Source: Chryseobacterium taiwanense (GTDB lineage Bacteria > Bacteroidota > Bacteroidia > Flavobacteriales > Weeksellaceae). From it: a stretch of DNA of 64,000 bases. Positions 1-7,684 of the stretch are shown piece by piece. The notes below the pieces were generated by a model. It did not search any database, was not told the DNA's origin, and saw nothing but the letters and a program-made list of their open reading frames with translations. Position 1 is the first letter of the stretch; every line of letters begins with the position of its first letter. The DNA is taken from contig NZ_JWTA01000004.1 in assembly GCF_000813825.1 (NCBI RefSeq), positions 434,001 to 498,000 of the forward strand. The letters are read 5' to 3'. The position numbers and the translations under genes are program-made.

Positions 1-400
1 TGGAAAGACCTGTTCCAAAAATGGCGTCAATACAGGTTATCTTGTCACTCAGTTTGTCTTTTTGGAAATCTTTAAATTCTTTAACGGTAATTCCTGAAAA
101 ATCTTTCAGTTTATGGTAATTAATAGTTGCATCCGGAGAGAAATTCCCGTTCAAATCTCTTACAAAAACATCAACATTAAATCCTTTTAAATACAATAGC
201 CTTGCAATCGCAAATCCGTCACCTCCATTATTACCATTTCCGCAAAAAACAGCAAAATTTTCATGAATCTTACAATGTTCCAACAACCAATTAACACAAG
301 ATTGTGCTGCACGCTCCATTAATTGTACAGAAGAAACGGGCTCATTCACAATCGTAAATGCATCACATTCTCGAATTTTTTCTGCATTAAAAATTTTCAT
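1..400 (-). CDS. nnr: NAD(P)H-hydrate epimerase / dehydratase, N-terminal part (cut by window edge)
   Basis: This is the N-terminal 133 codons of a YjeF-type NAD(P)HX repair enzyme; the rest lies before base 1. The ATG is at 398-400 and the protein begins MKIFNAEKIRECDAFTI. The YjeF_N Rossmann-like domain is recognisable from the glycine-rich FCGNGNNGGDG segment (about residues 50-60) and the CIDAIFGTGLS segment near the cut end, both typical of the epimerase that interconverts the R and S forms of damaged NAD(P)HX. In Bacteroidota this domain is normally fused to an ADP/ATP-dependent dehydratase domain, which cannot be checked here. It is divergent from mscL. The family call is firm; bifunctionality is inferred from known relatives. 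Confidence 0.88.
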   Translation of the reverse strand, partial: MKIFNAEKIRECDAFTIVNEPVSSVQLMERAAQSCVNWLLEHCKIHENFAVFCGNGNNGGDGFAIARLLYLKGFNVDVFVRDLNGNFSPDATINYHKLKDFSGITVKEFKDFQKDKLSDKITCIDAIFGTGLS

Positions 401-476
401 TAAAATGTTTTTCTTAAATTTAGTGAATATTATTCAGTCAAGTGAAGGATTTGATAACAATTAAAAAAATATAAAT

Positions 477-863
477 ATGGGATTTTTCAAAGAATTTAAA
501 GAATTTGCTGTTAAAGGAAACGTAGTAGATTTAGCTGTCGGGGTAGTTATTGGTGGGGCTTTTGGTAAGATTGTAACGTCTTTGGTAGAAGACATCATCA
601 CACCGGCTATTTTAACACCAACATTGGAGAAACTACAGCTAAATAACTTAGCAGAACTGGTAATTCCCGGTACGGCTATTAAATATGGAATGTTTTTATC
701 TGCAGCAATTTCGTTCATTGTTGTAGCTTTTGCATTATTCTTAATGATTAAAGGAATCAACAAACTGAAAAAAGAAGCTCCGGCTGAAGCTCCTGCAGGA
801 CCTACTGAAGATCAAAAACTTTTAATGGAAATTAGAGACTTGCTTAAAGCTAAAAACTCATAA
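477..863 (+). CDS. mscL: Large-conductance mechanosensitive channel MscL
   Basis: The 128-residue product matches the usual MscL length. It starts with the amphipathic N-terminal helix [20 protein letters not shown], followed by TM1 (about 14-40, with the small-residue pore stretch [12 protein letters not shown]), a short periplasmic loop, TM2 (about 68-93) and a charged cytoplasmic C-terminal helix ending in EIRDLL. The pentameric inner-membrane channel opens under osmotic downshock to release solutes. It is a single-gene unit with its own strong hairpin terminator directly after the stop. No Shine-Dalgarno sequence is seen ahead of the ATG, as usual for this phylum. Confidence 0.97.
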   Translation: MGFFKEFKEFAVKGNVVDLAVGVVIGGAFGKIVTSLVEDIITPAILTPTLEKLQLNNLAELVIPGTAIKYGMFLSAAISFIVVAFALFLMIKGINKLKKEAPAEAPAGPTEDQKLLMEIRDLLKAKNS

Positions 864-866
864 AAA

Positions 867-892
867 AAACGCCGCAAATTTTTGCGGCGTTT
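867..892 (+). terminator. Intrinsic terminator of mscL
   Basis: A perfect inverted repeat AAACGCCGCAAA / TTTGCGGCGTTT starts four bases after the mscL stop and is followed by a T-rich run. A-runs on the left arm mean it could also work for serA arriving from the other strand. Confidence 0.85.
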
Positions 893-909
893 ACTTTTTA
901 ATCTCTCTC

Positions 910-1869
910 TTATTGAATTTGCAAAATACTTGAAATCTGCTCAGCCAATGACAACCCGATTCTATCCTGAGCTTCCAAAGTAGAAGCACCTGTATGCGGC
1001 GTCAAAGAAATCTTTGAATGATTTAATATCTTTTTTGAAGGTGTTGGTTCATTGATGAAAACATCCAACCCTGCAAATCTTACTTTTCCTGAATCTAAAG
1101 CATCAATTAATGCTTCTTCATCGATTACTCCTCCTCTTGAGCAGTTTACCACAGCAACACCATCTTTCATCATTTCAAATTCATTTTTACCGATCATGTA
1201 ACCGTCTTTTTGTGCCGGAACGTGAAGCGTAATGAAATCTGAATGCTTTAATACATCTTGTAAAGGCTCAGTTTCAATATCTACATTAATAAACTGGTTA
1301 TTATAGAATTTTACTTTGATACTTGCTTTTCCTATGTTGTTGTCAGCAGCGATCACTCTCATTCCAAGGCCTAAAGCAATTTTTGCAACTTCCTGCCCGA
1401 TTCTTCCCATTCCAACAATACCAATTGTTTTACCTTTCAGCTCAATTCCTGCTGCATACGCTTTTTTCAACCCTGCAAACTCAGTATCTCCTACTAAAGG
1501 CATTTTTCTGTTTGAATCCTGCAAAAATCTTGCTCCTGAAAACAAATGGGCAAAAACCAATTCAGCCACCGATTCTGATGAAGCTGAAGGGGTATTGATT
1601 ACATGAATTCCTTTTTCTCTTGCATACTCTACATCAATATTATCCATTCCTACTCCTCCTCTACCAATAATCTCAATAGAAGGACAGTTATCAATAATAT
1701 CTTTCCTTACCTGTGTAGCACTACGTACCAAAATTGTACGAACATTGTGCTCATTAATGTAATCTACCAGCTGTTCTTGTGGAACTTTTGTAGTAATCAC
1801 TTCAAAACCCTTCTCAATCAATGCATCAATACCAGATTGATCCAAACCATCGTTTGCTAAAACTTTCAT
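910..1869 (-). CDS. serA: D-3-phosphoglycerate dehydrogenase (short form)
   Basis: This 319-residue D-2-hydroxyacid dehydrogenase most likely oxidises 3-phosphoglycerate to 3-phosphohydroxypyruvate, the first step of serine synthesis. The N-terminal lobe carries RGGVGMDNID (about 70-79). The Rossmann fold shows GIVGMGRIGQEVA (about 150-162). The catalytic Arg lies in NCSRGGVIDE (about 243), the Glu in FINEPTP (about 272) and the His in TPHTGAST (about 291). The protein stops right after the catalytic core, so it lacks the ACT regulatory domain of long SerA enzymes and is probably not serine-inhibited through ACT. A serC partner is not adjacent. Other D-2-hydroxyacid dehydrogenase activities cannot be excluded by sequence alone. 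Confidence 0.9.
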   Translation of the reverse strand: MKVLANDGLDQSGIDALIEKGFEVITTKVPQEQLVDYINEHNVRTILVRSATQVRKDIIDNCPSIEIIGRGGVGMDNIDVEYAREKGIHVINTPSASSESVAELVFAHLFSGARFLQDSNRKMPLVGDTEFAGLKKAYAAGIELKGKTIGIVGMGRIGQEVAKIALGLGMRVIAADNNIGKASIKVKFYNNQFINVDIETEPLQDVLKHSDFITLHVPAQKDGYMIGKNEFEMMKDGVAVVNCSRGGVIDEEALIDALDSGKVRFAGLDVFINEPTPSKKILNHSKISLTPHTGASTLEAQDRIGLSLAEQISSILQIQ

Positions 1870-1910
1870 AAATACTTTTAATTATTTAAAAAATTAAAAG
1901 ATTTAAAAAT

Positions 1911-1933
1911 TAAAAGAAAAAGCATCTGCTTTT
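1911..1933 (-). terminator. Hairpin after the HAD-family gene
   Basis: AAAAGCA TC TGCTTTT forms a short hairpin downstream of the minus-strand HAD gene, followed on that strand by a T-rich run. The stem is only seven pairs, so it may be a weak terminator ahead of serA. Confidence 0.45.
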
Positions 1934-1966
1934 AATCGTTTAATCTTTAAATCTTTAATTATATCT

Positions 1967-2371
1967 TTAATCTTCTTTAAAAACTTCAATGGTTACCTGC
2001 TTTTCGATAAGGTCTGTAAATTTACCTTTATATCTTGTAGCTCTCACCAAATGATTATCAATCCAATGATAATTTCCTCCTCTCGGTTTTCCGCACAATA
2101 CACTGTGATATTTAAAACCATGCTTATCTAACCAATCGATCGTAATTTGTTTCAGATTTTCCGTTCTTGAAGTGAAAAAACAAATCTGGTGTCCTTCGTC
2201 ATACCATCTGTTAATTGTTTCCAAGGCATCTGGAAAAGGCTCACAAGTCACCATTCTCTCAGGTTCTTCATTCGGAACATCTTCTGTGATGGTTCCATCG
2301 ATATCAATTAGGTAATTTTTTACTCCGTCCTTCAGAATCGGACTCAAGTGATCTTTGTATTCTAACTCCAT
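1967..2371 (-). CDS. HAD-family phosphatase-like protein
   Basis: The product is a compact HAD fold of about 134 residues if started at MELEYKD (ATG at 2369-2371); seven extra in-frame codons upstream look like leader. Motif I is visible as YLIDIDGTIT (D23 and D25), the nucleophile and acid/base pair of HAD phosphohydrolases. Motif II is the FFTSR segment (T67). A conserved FTDL/YKGK segment supplies the motif III lysine. There is no cap domain, so the substrate may be macromolecular or open. Close Flavobacteria homologues are often labelled phosphoheptose isomerase, but the motifs seen here are HAD, not SIS, so that name looks wrong. Substrate unknown. Confidence 0.75.
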   Translation of the reverse strand: MELEYKDHLSPILKDGVKNYLIDIDGTITEDVPNEEPERMVTCEPFPDALETINRWYDEGHQICFFTSRTENLKQITIDWLDKHGFKYHSVLCGKPRGGNYHWIDNHLVRATRYKGKFTDLIEKQVTIEVFKED

Positions 2372-2574
2372 TATGAAATTTTGTATCAACAAATTTATGA
2401 CTTTTAAAATAAAAACCCTTTATTAAAGTTTATTTAAATTAAATTTTTACTATAAAAAATATCATTAAAAGAATAAATTAACAATTTTTCACCGATTCTA
2501 TTATTATAGGTTAAAATTTTTCTATTCAGAAAAAATAAAGTTATCTTTAATATTCTATAGATAAACCCCTTCTG

Positions 2575-3177
2575 ATGACACAAAGAATTTTATCTTTAAT
2601 TTTTGCTTTAATTGGTTGGTTCGCGGTGATTACCCAATATTATTTGATGGTAAAAGGCAATCAGATTTCTTTTACAGAAGCAACTATTCGTTTTTTCAGT
2701 TATTTTACCATTCTTACGAATTTAATTGTTGCTGTATATTTTACATTTCAGGCCTTCAGTAGCTTTTCAATAATTAAAAAATCTGGAATACTTACTGCTA
2801 TTACTATTTATATTCTGATTGTTGGATCTATTTATCAGATTATTCTTCGCTCAACATGGAATCCTACAGGATTACAAAGACTTGTTGATGAACTTTTACA
2901 TACTATCATTCCTATTCTCGTACTCATTTACTGGTATAAGTTTGAAAACAAAAGAGATTTGAGCTACAAACAAATCCCTTCGTGGACAATTTATCCTTTA
3001 CTTTATCTTTTTTATATATTGATAAGAGGGCATTTTTCAGATTTTTACCCTTACCCGTTTGTGAATGTAACCGATCTTGGTTATTCTCAAGTTTTTATCA
3101 ATTCTTTCTGGATTTTGGTGTTCTTTATTGGCTTATCAATGCTTTTCGTACGCATTGGAAAAGCATTGAGTAAATAA
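2575..3177 (+). CDS. Pr6Pr-family integral membrane protein
   Basis: The 200-residue protein has about six predicted membrane helices and almost no soluble part. The N-terminal half reads FALIGWFAVITQYYLM then ATIRFFSYFTILTNLIVAV, a pattern I associate with the Pr6Pr (FAR-17a/AIG1-like) family of six-helix proteins. A conserved Arg-His-type segment DELLHTIIPI follows, with a His in the fourth helix. The family has no secure bacterial function. It stands alone between the HAD gene and idi; an AT-rich 180-bp region upstream holds no clear promoter. Confidence 0.7.
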   Translation: MTQRILSLIFALIGWFAVITQYYLMVKGNQISFTEATIRFFSYFTILTNLIVAVYFTFQAFSSFSIIKKSGILTAITIYILIVGSIYQIILRSTWNPTGLQRLVDELLHTIIPILVLIYWYKFENKRDLSYKQIPSWTIYPLLYLFYILIRGHFSDFYPYPFVNVTDLGYSQVFINSFWILVFFIGLSMLFVRIGKALSK

Positions 3178-3268
3178 TAACTATTCACAATATTTCCGGG
3201 AATTCATCCTTCTCAAACCTAAAATCATGATGTTTTCCCAAAAATTTCCAAAATACATTTATTACACT

Positions 3269-3276
3269 TACATTTG
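3269..3276 (+). promoter_or_regulatory. -7 box TACATTTG before idi
   Basis: TACATTTG matches the Bacteroidota -7 consensus TAnnTTTG and ends five bases before the idi ATG. Transcription would begin at or within a few bases of the start codon, suggesting a leaderless or nearly leaderless message. The -33 box is not convincing. Confidence 0.5.
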
Positions 3277-3281
3277 TAGAA

Positions 3282-3791
3282 ATGGAAGAATTTGTAGTTT
3301 TAGTAAATCCTGAAGATAAAGTTTTAGGATTGATGGAAAAACAGCAGGCTCATATTAATGGCCTTTTACATCGGGCTTTCTCCGTATTTTTATTCAATGA
3401 TAAAGGTGAAATGCTTTTACAGAAAAGAGCATCAGAAAAATACCATTCTCCTAACCAATGGACGAATGCAGTCTGTTCGCACCCCAGAAATGGAGAAACT
3501 TATCTTGATGGTGCAAAGAGAAGAGTAAAAGAAGAGCTGGGAATAGAAGTCGATCTTTCCGAAAAATTCCATTTTATTTATAAAGCAGATGTAGGAGGAA
3601 ATCTTTGGGAACATGAATTAGACCATGTTTTTACAGGATTTTACAATGCTGACTTTGCTCTTAATAAAGAAGAAGTAGAAGAAGTGAGATACATCTCAAT
3701 GGAAGATCTGGATAAGGAAATCGCAGAAAAACCGGAGACTTTCACAGAATGGTTCAAAATTATTTTAGAAGAATATAAACATCATTTTTAA
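3282..3791 (+). CDS. idi: Isopentenyl-diphosphate delta-isomerase, type I
   Basis: The enzyme interconverts isopentenyl and dimethylallyl diphosphate in the cytoplasm, balancing the substrates for menaquinone, undecaprenyl and carotenoid synthesis. It is a 169-residue Nudix-fold protein. The catalytic cysteine is C65 in NAVCSHPR, and the metal/catalytic glutamates are E110 and E112 in LWEHELDHV; a Nudix-like helix spans GETYLDGAKRRVKEELGI (about 71-88). All type I landmarks are present. It lies one base upstream of a secreted protein gene and may be cotranscribed with it and gcvT. Confidence 0.95.
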   Translation: MEEFVVLVNPEDKVLGLMEKQQAHINGLLHRAFSVFLFNDKGEMLLQKRASEKYHSPNQWTNAVCSHPRNGETYLDGAKRRVKEELGIEVDLSEKFHFIYKADVGGNLWEHELDHVFTGFYNADFALNKEEVEEVRYISMEDLDKEIAEKPETFTEWFKIILEEYKHHF

Positions 3792-3792
3792 G

Positions 3793-4266
3793 ATGATCAA
3801 GCATTCATTATTCATTATATTGTTGTTCTTAGGGCATTTTTTATCCGCTCAAAAGAAGCAAACGTATGAAAATACCAATTATTCCATCAATTTTCCTGAA
3901 GGATGGATGGCAATGAATGAGACAGATATTGTCAACATTTTCCCAACCAATCAAATAGGAGCCGTTACCATTTCTGAATATCATGATTTGGATTTACCCT
4001 CTACTGAAATCAAAAAATTTATCCTAGCTCTTTACAAGTCTCCTGATGACGAAAATAAAGTGAAAAGCACTAAAAGCAAAAAAGGATATACCGAATATTT
4101 TTACGAATACTTTGACGAAAAAGAAAAGCTTTTCTGGATCACTAAAGTATTTCAAAAAGAAAAAGAACTGTATCTTATTTCCATCAATTGCGGTGAAAAA
4201 TACTGGAACGGAAATTACATGAGCCTTTTTAACGAGACCTTTAATAGTTTTAAAATAAAGAAATAG
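3793..4266 (+). CDS. Secreted protein, PsbP/MOG1-like fold suspected
   Basis: The 157-residue product begins with a clear signal peptide ending FLSAQKK. The mature part starts with the pattern YSINFPEGWMAMNE, which resembles the opening of PsbP/MOG1-like domains (a short beta strand with Phe-Pro-x-Gly-Trp). No catalytic motif is visible. It follows idi by one base and precedes gcvT by nine, so it is probably cotranscribed, but the neighbours give no functional clue. The fold call is tentative. Confidence 0.6.
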   Translation: MIKHSLFIILLFLGHFLSAQKKQTYENTNYSINFPEGWMAMNETDIVNIFPTNQIGAVTISEYHDLDLPSTEIKKFILALYKSPDDENKVKSTKSKKGYTEYFYEYFDEKEKLFWITKVFQKEKELYLISINCGEKYWNGNYMSLFNETFNSFKIKK

Positions 4267-4275
4267 AAATTAAAT

Positions 4276-5352
4276 ATGAAGAAAACAGCATTGTACGACA
4301 AACACGTTTCTTTGGGAGCTAAAATCGTACCTTTTGCAGGTTTTGAAATGCCTGTACAATATTCCGGAGTAACGGAAGAGCATTTTGCAGTAAGAGAAAA
4401 AGCAGGATTGTTTGATGTTTCTCACATGGGACAATTTTTCATCGAAGGTCCCGGTTCAAAAGATCTTTTACAATTTGTAACGACCAACAATGTAGATGCT
4501 CTTGAAAACGGAAAAGCTCAGTATTCTTGCCTTCCTAACGAAAACGGAGGAATCGTGGATGACCTTATCGTTTACAAAATGGAGGACGATAAATATTTTG
4601 TGGTTGTCAATGCTTCAAACATCGATAAAGACTGGAACCATATTTCAAAATACAATACGTTCGGAGCAAAAATGACCAATGCTTCAGACGATATGTCTTT
4701 ATTGGCTGTTCAAGGTCCGAAAGCAACTGAAATTCTTCAAAAATTAACAGAAACTAACCTTTCTGAAATCCCTTACTACAACTTTACTGTAGGTTCTGTA
4801 GCTGGAGTTGAGAATATCATCATCTCAAACACCGGATATACAGGAAGCGGTGGTTTCGAAATTTATTTCAACAACGAAGCAGCAGAAAAACTTTGGGATG
4901 CGATCATCGAAGCCGGAGCTGAAGAAGGAATTGTTCCTTGCGGATTGGCTGCAAGAGATACGTTGAGACTTGAAAAAGGATTCTGTCTTTACGGAAATGA
5001 TATCGACGATACCACTTCTCCAATTGAAGCAGGTTTAGGATGGATCACTAAATTCGATAAAGATTTCGTATCTAAAGAAACTTTTGCAAAGCAGAAAGAA
5101 GAAGGAGTAACGAGAAAATTAGTTGGTTTTGAATTAACTGATAAAGGAGTTCCAAGACACGACTACCCTGTTGTAGATGCGGAAGGAAACGTGATCGGAA
5201 AAGTAACTTCAGGAACACAGTCTCCAATGAAAAAAGTAGGTTTAGGTCTTGCGTATGTAGATAAACCTCACTTCAAATTAGGTTCTGAGATCTTCATTCA
5301 GGTAAGAAACAAAAATATTCCTGCAAAAGTGGTGAAAGCTCCTTTTGTATAA
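4276..5352 (+). CDS. gcvT: Glycine cleavage system T protein (aminomethyltransferase)
   Basis: GcvT takes the aminomethyl group from lipoyl-GcvH and passes it to tetrahydrofolate, giving methylene-THF and ammonia. The 358-residue length is typical. The N-terminal [12 protein letters not shown] and LFDVSHMGQ segments, the central [12 protein letters not shown] folate-binding segment (about 195-206) and the C-terminal LGLAYVDK are family hallmarks. No gcvH, gcvP or glycine riboswitch lies nearby, so the cleavage genes are dispersed. Note that lipB, needed to lipoylate GcvH, is elsewhere in this window. A strong 15-bp terminator follows. Confidence 0.97.
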   Translation: MKKTALYDKHVSLGAKIVPFAGFEMPVQYSGVTEEHFAVREKAGLFDVSHMGQFFIEGPGSKDLLQFVTTNNVDALENGKAQYSCLPNENGGIVDDLIVYKMEDDKYFVVVNASNIDKDWNHISKYNTFGAKMTNASDDMSLLAVQGPKATEILQKLTETNLSEIPYYNFTVGSVAGVENIIISNTGYTGSGGFEIYFNNEAAEKLWDAIIEAGAEEGIVPCGLAARDTLRLEKGFCLYGNDIDDTTSPIEAGLGWITKFDKDFVSKETFAKQKEEGVTRKLVGFELTDKGVPRHDYPVVDAEGNVIGKVTSGTQSPMKKVGLGLAYVDKPHFKLGSEIFIQVRNKNIPAKVVKAPFV

Positions 5353-5371
5353 TTTGGAAATAACACAATAG

Positions 5372-5406
5372 AAAACCCGTCTTGTACATTTTACAAGACG
5401 GGTTTT
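5372..5406 (+). terminator. Terminator after gcvT
   Basis: A perfect 15-bp inverted repeat AAAACCCGTCTTGTA / TACAAGACGGGTTTT with a five-base loop, followed by ATTTT. It is one of the strongest hairpins in the window. Confidence 0.9.
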
Positions 5407-5429
5407 ATTTTAATGTAAATATTTTTAGA

Positions 5430-5512
5430 AGCTTATTCCCGCTTTCCGCTGTATCTTTTGTTCCGCTTTGCTGCACAAAAGGATGTCACTACAATCGGGG
5501 CTAGTTTTTTTG
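5430..5512. repeat. Dispersed intergenic repeat, copy 1
   Basis: This block (contains CCGCTTTCCGCTGTATCTTT and CACAAAAGGATGTCAC, ending CAATCGGGGCTAG) aligns with the reverse complement of 42590-42672. Shared landmarks in order are a CCG-C-TTCCGCT segment, ATCTTTTGTTC, CACAAAAGGAT and a TCGGG-CT end. It is part of the 400-bp gene-free stretch 5353-5753, which is otherwise made of a terminator and two palindromes. Confidence 0.7.
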
Positions 5513-5579
5513 CCGTTCATTTCAAAAGAAAGTATATCTACAGAAGTTAAGGTTTGTTTTAAATAAAATATTCATAACG

Positions 5580-5662
5580 TTTGTCATTCCGTAGGAATCC
5601 AGGTTTACTTGATAATAAACAAGAGCACAAACTAACTGCTTAGATTCATACGGAATGACAAA
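5580..5662. repeat. Palindromic intergenic element with GTCATTCCG arms
   Basis: Arms TTTGTCATTCCGTA (5580-5593) and TACGGAATGACAAA (5649-5662) are perfect complements, with a nested GAATC/GATTC pair inside. The arms begin with the GTCATTC motif also found in the elements near 62.1 and 63.3 kb. No coding sequence lies inside. A related fragment with clustered GCTCCGCTCC and CAATGAC occurs at 5721-5753. Confidence 0.65.
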
Positions 5663-5753
5663 TCAAAATATCTATCCTTTCACAACTAAGAATTACAATT
5701 TATTAATACTCTAAACTTTTGAGATTGCTTCGTCGCTCCGCTCCTCGCAATGA

Positions 5754-6107
5754 CTAATTCACACCAAAAAACTCCTGCAAAGCCGCCACATTATTCTTAT
5801 CATTCCCAACAAAAATGTTGTTATCGGTGATAAAAACAGGACGTTTCAAAAAGGTATAATGATCCAGCAACAATTCTTTGAAATCCTCTTCTGTTAAAGA
5901 CTTTGCATCCAGTCCTCTCAATTTGATCTGAGTTGATTTTTTGCTGAATAATGCTTCATAAGACTTTGTTTTTTTATGCATTTCCTCTAGTTCTTCTTTC
6001 GTGATGGGTTCTTTTTTAATTTCTCGAAGTTCCCAATCTGTAAGGTCGAATTGCGCTAAAATTTTTCTGCAAGTGTCGCAGGTATTAAGATAAAATACTT
6101 TTTTCAT
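5754..6107 (-). CDS. ArsC/Spx-family thioredoxin-fold protein
   Basis: The 117-residue protein has the ArsC-family fold. C10-x-x-C13 occurs in NTCDTCRK, and the LKRPVFI segment (about 88-94) matches the Leu-x-Arg-Pro-hydrophobic strand common to ArsC and YffB. True arsenate reductases carry further arginines that bind the oxyanion; only some are evident, and no ars genes lie nearby. The closest description is a YffB/ArsC-like reductase of unknown substrate, perhaps glutathione- or thioredoxin-linked. It is a single gene divergent from the thioesterase. Confidence 0.8.
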   Translation of the reverse strand: MKKVFYLNTCDTCRKILAQFDLTDWELREIKKEPITKEELEEMHKKTKSYEALFSKKSTQIKLRGLDAKSLTEEDFKELLLDHYTFLKRPVFITDNNIFVGNDKNNVAALQEFFGVN

Positions 6108-6232
6108 TATTATTGTAAGTCTGTTATTATTTAAAATTCGTCTTCATTTCACTTTCTGCTTTCAAAAGTAGGATTTAATCTAGGATTTTGAAAATTATTA
6201 AATACCTTTATTCAATCAAATTTTTAGTGGAA

Positions 6233-6700
6233 ATGGAAAACAAACCTATTACTTTTCAGTTTATTTCAGAGCCTTCAGATGTTAATTACGGAGGAAATGT
6301 ACATGGTGGAAGCGTTATGAAATGGATTGATCAGGCGGGATATGCTTGTGCAACAACCTGGAGCGGTAATTATTCTGTAACCGTTTATGTGGGAGGAATC
6401 CGTTTCTATGAACCCATCAAAATCGGAGAAATTGTAAAAGTAGAAGCTCAGGTGATTTATACAGGTTCTTCAAGTATGCATATTTCGATCAATGTGTTTT
6501 CAAGAAATCTGAAACAACCGAATTTTGACAAAAAAACACATTGTATTATTGTTTTTGTGGCTGTTGATGAAAATGGGAAAAAGCTTCCGGTTCCGAAATG
6601 GATTCCTGAAACTAACGAGGATAAGCAAAAAGAACAATACGCAAAACGTCTTATGGAATTGAGAACCCAGATCGAAGACGAAATGAAGCCATTTTTATAA
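6233..6700 (+). CDS. Hotdog-fold acyl-CoA thioesterase
   Basis: Acyl-CoA hydrolase of the YciA/BACH-like hotdog family. The key segment NYGGNVHGGSVMKWIDQAG contains the Asn-x-His-Gly-Gly turn and the Asp at the start of the long hotdog helix that form the active site. I start it at the ATG at 6233 (MENKPITF), giving 155 residues; an in-frame TTG 15 codons earlier adds a lysine/isoleucine-rich tail that family members lack. Its stop overlaps the next start as TAATG, so the two genes are translationally coupled. Substrate chain length cannot be read from sequence. Confidence 0.88.
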   Translation: MENKPITFQFISEPSDVNYGGNVHGGSVMKWIDQAGYACATTWSGNYSVTVYVGGIRFYEPIKIGEIVKVEAQVIYTGSSSMHISINVFSRNLKQPNFDKKTHCIIVFVAVDENGKKLPVPKWIPETNEDKQKEQYAKRLMELRTQIEDEMKPFL

Positions 6701-7572
6701 TGGATAGAAAAGATTTCATTACCCTTTCTTCATTAGGATTTTTAGGATTATATTCCTGTGGAATTTCTAATTTAAATATGAATAAAAAATCATTGGCAAT
6801 TCAATTATACACGGTTCGTGATGCTATTTCTAAAGATCTCGAAAAGACTTTTGAGAAACTGGCCATATTAGGATTTACAACTTTTGAAATCTATGGATAT
6901 GACGGAACCTTTTTCGGAAAAACAGCTGCAGAATTTAAGAAAATATTGTCTGATAACGGATTAAAAGTCATCAGTTCGCATCACAGAACTGGAATTACCG
7001 ATCATGAAGACGGAACTCTTCTGAAAAACTGGAATAGAACGTTGGATGATTTGAATACGATTGGATCAGAATATGCTGTTTGCTCCTATCTTCCTGAAGC
7101 AGAAAGAACATTAGAAAATTATCAAAAGCTTCCTGAAATTCTTGAAAATGCCGGACAAATTTCCAACCAAAACGGAATTCAGCTGGCCTATCACAATCAT
7201 GATTTTGAATTTCTAAGAAAAGATGAACAACATACTTTTTATGACTTTATTCTTGAAAACACGTCCTCAGATTTAGTTAAAATGGAACTGGACCTATATT
7301 GGATTTCGAAAGCAGGTCTAGATCCTTTAGCTTATTTTAAAAAGTACCCCAAAAGATTTCCATTGTGGCATGTGAAAGATATGAAAGCAGGAACAAAGGA
7401 CTTCGCAGAAATCGGAAACGGAACCATTGATTTTAAAAGAATTTTTGAAGCTAAAGAGAAAGCCGGGTTACAATATTGGTTTTTGGAACAGGATTCCAGT
7501 GAGAAAGATATTTTTGAAAGTATAAAAATCAGCAAAAAGTATATTTCGGAACATGCTTTCTTTTTAAAATAA
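6700..7572 (+). CDS. Sugar phosphate isomerase/epimerase-like TIM barrel, exported
   Basis: The 290-residue protein has an N-terminal signal that ends in LGLYSCG, a plausible lipobox, followed by a xylose-isomerase-like TIM barrel. Barrel landmarks are AIQLYTVRDAI at the start, YHNHDFEF (about 164-171), MELDLYWISKAG (about 198-209), WHVKDM and a C-terminal LEQD, which supply the Glu, His and Asp ligands expected for a divalent metal. Such proteins are common near carbohydrate-degradation genes in Bacteroidota, but no such locus is here; it is coupled to a thioesterase gene instead. Substrate unknown. Confidence 0.8.
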   Translation: MDRKDFITLSSLGFLGLYSCGISNLNMNKKSLAIQLYTVRDAISKDLEKTFEKLAILGFTTFEIYGYDGTFFGKTAAEFKKILSDNGLKVISSHHRTGITDHEDGTLLKNWNRTLDDLNTIGSEYAVCSYLPEAERTLENYQKLPEILENAGQISNQNGIQLAYHNHDFEFLRKDEQHTFYDFILENTSSDLVKMELDLYWISKAGLDPLAYFKKYPKRFPLWHVKDMKAGTKDFAEIGNGTIDFKRIFEAKEKAGLQYWFLEQDSSEKDIFESIKISKKYISEHAFFLK

Positions 7573-7576
7573 ATTT

Positions 7577-7584
7577 TATATTTG
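7577..7584 (+). promoter_or_regulatory. -7 box TATATTTG before the fluoride riboswitch
   Basis: TATATTTG fits TAnnTTTG exactly. The predicted start of transcription (about 7588-7589) falls just ahead of the first riboswitch helix, so the RNA would begin almost directly with the aptamer. The -33 region is weak (TTTC about 16 bp upstream). Confidence 0.6.
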
Positions 7585-7593
7585 CAATACAAA

Positions 7594-7646
7594 AGGAAAT
7601 GGTGTTCTTCCTTACCCAACCGCTTTACAAAAGCTGATGACGCCTG
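7594..7646 (+). promoter_or_regulatory. Fluoride riboswitch (crcB motif)
   Basis: The segment carries the crcB-motif layout. The pseudoknot halves are GGAA (7595-7598) and TTCC (7608-7611). P1 strands are GGTGTT (7601-7606) and GACGCC (7639-7644). The second hairpin is GCTTT ACA AAAGC (7622-7634), followed by the conserved TGATGA. The downstream gene encodes a CLC of the fluoride-specific type, matching the known gene association of this riboswitch. No search could be run, but motif order, spacing and context all agree. Confidence 0.9.
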
Positions 7647-7679
7647 ATTAATAGATTATTAATAATAATTGGATCAGGA
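7643..7679 (+). promoter_or_regulatory. Riboswitch expression platform and Shine-Dalgarno sequence
   Basis: CCTGAT (7643-7648), which overlaps the end of aptamer helix P1, can instead pair with ATCAGG (7673-7678). That pairing hides the AGGA at 7676-7679, placed five bases before the ATG at 7685. Fluoride binding would hold P1 together and free AGGA, giving a translational ON switch. The folding is read by eye, not computed. Confidence 0.6.
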
Positions 7680-7684
7680 AAATT

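Noticed and set aside
461..763. 100-residue ORF antisense to mscL
   Set aside because: It is a shadow of the clear mscL frame, with no promoter, conserved pattern or similarity.
1316..1606. Plus-strand ORFs inside serA
   Set aside because: They overlap the firm minus-strand serA frame and have no start context or recognisable domain.
5353..5753. Possible CRISPR or short gene in the 400-bp gap
   Set aside because: No regularly spaced direct repeats and no ORF with a family pattern; the interval is a terminator and palindromic elements.
6188..6232. N-terminal extension of the thioesterase from a TTG
   Set aside because: It has no counterpart in the hotdog family and a clear ATG (6233) follows.
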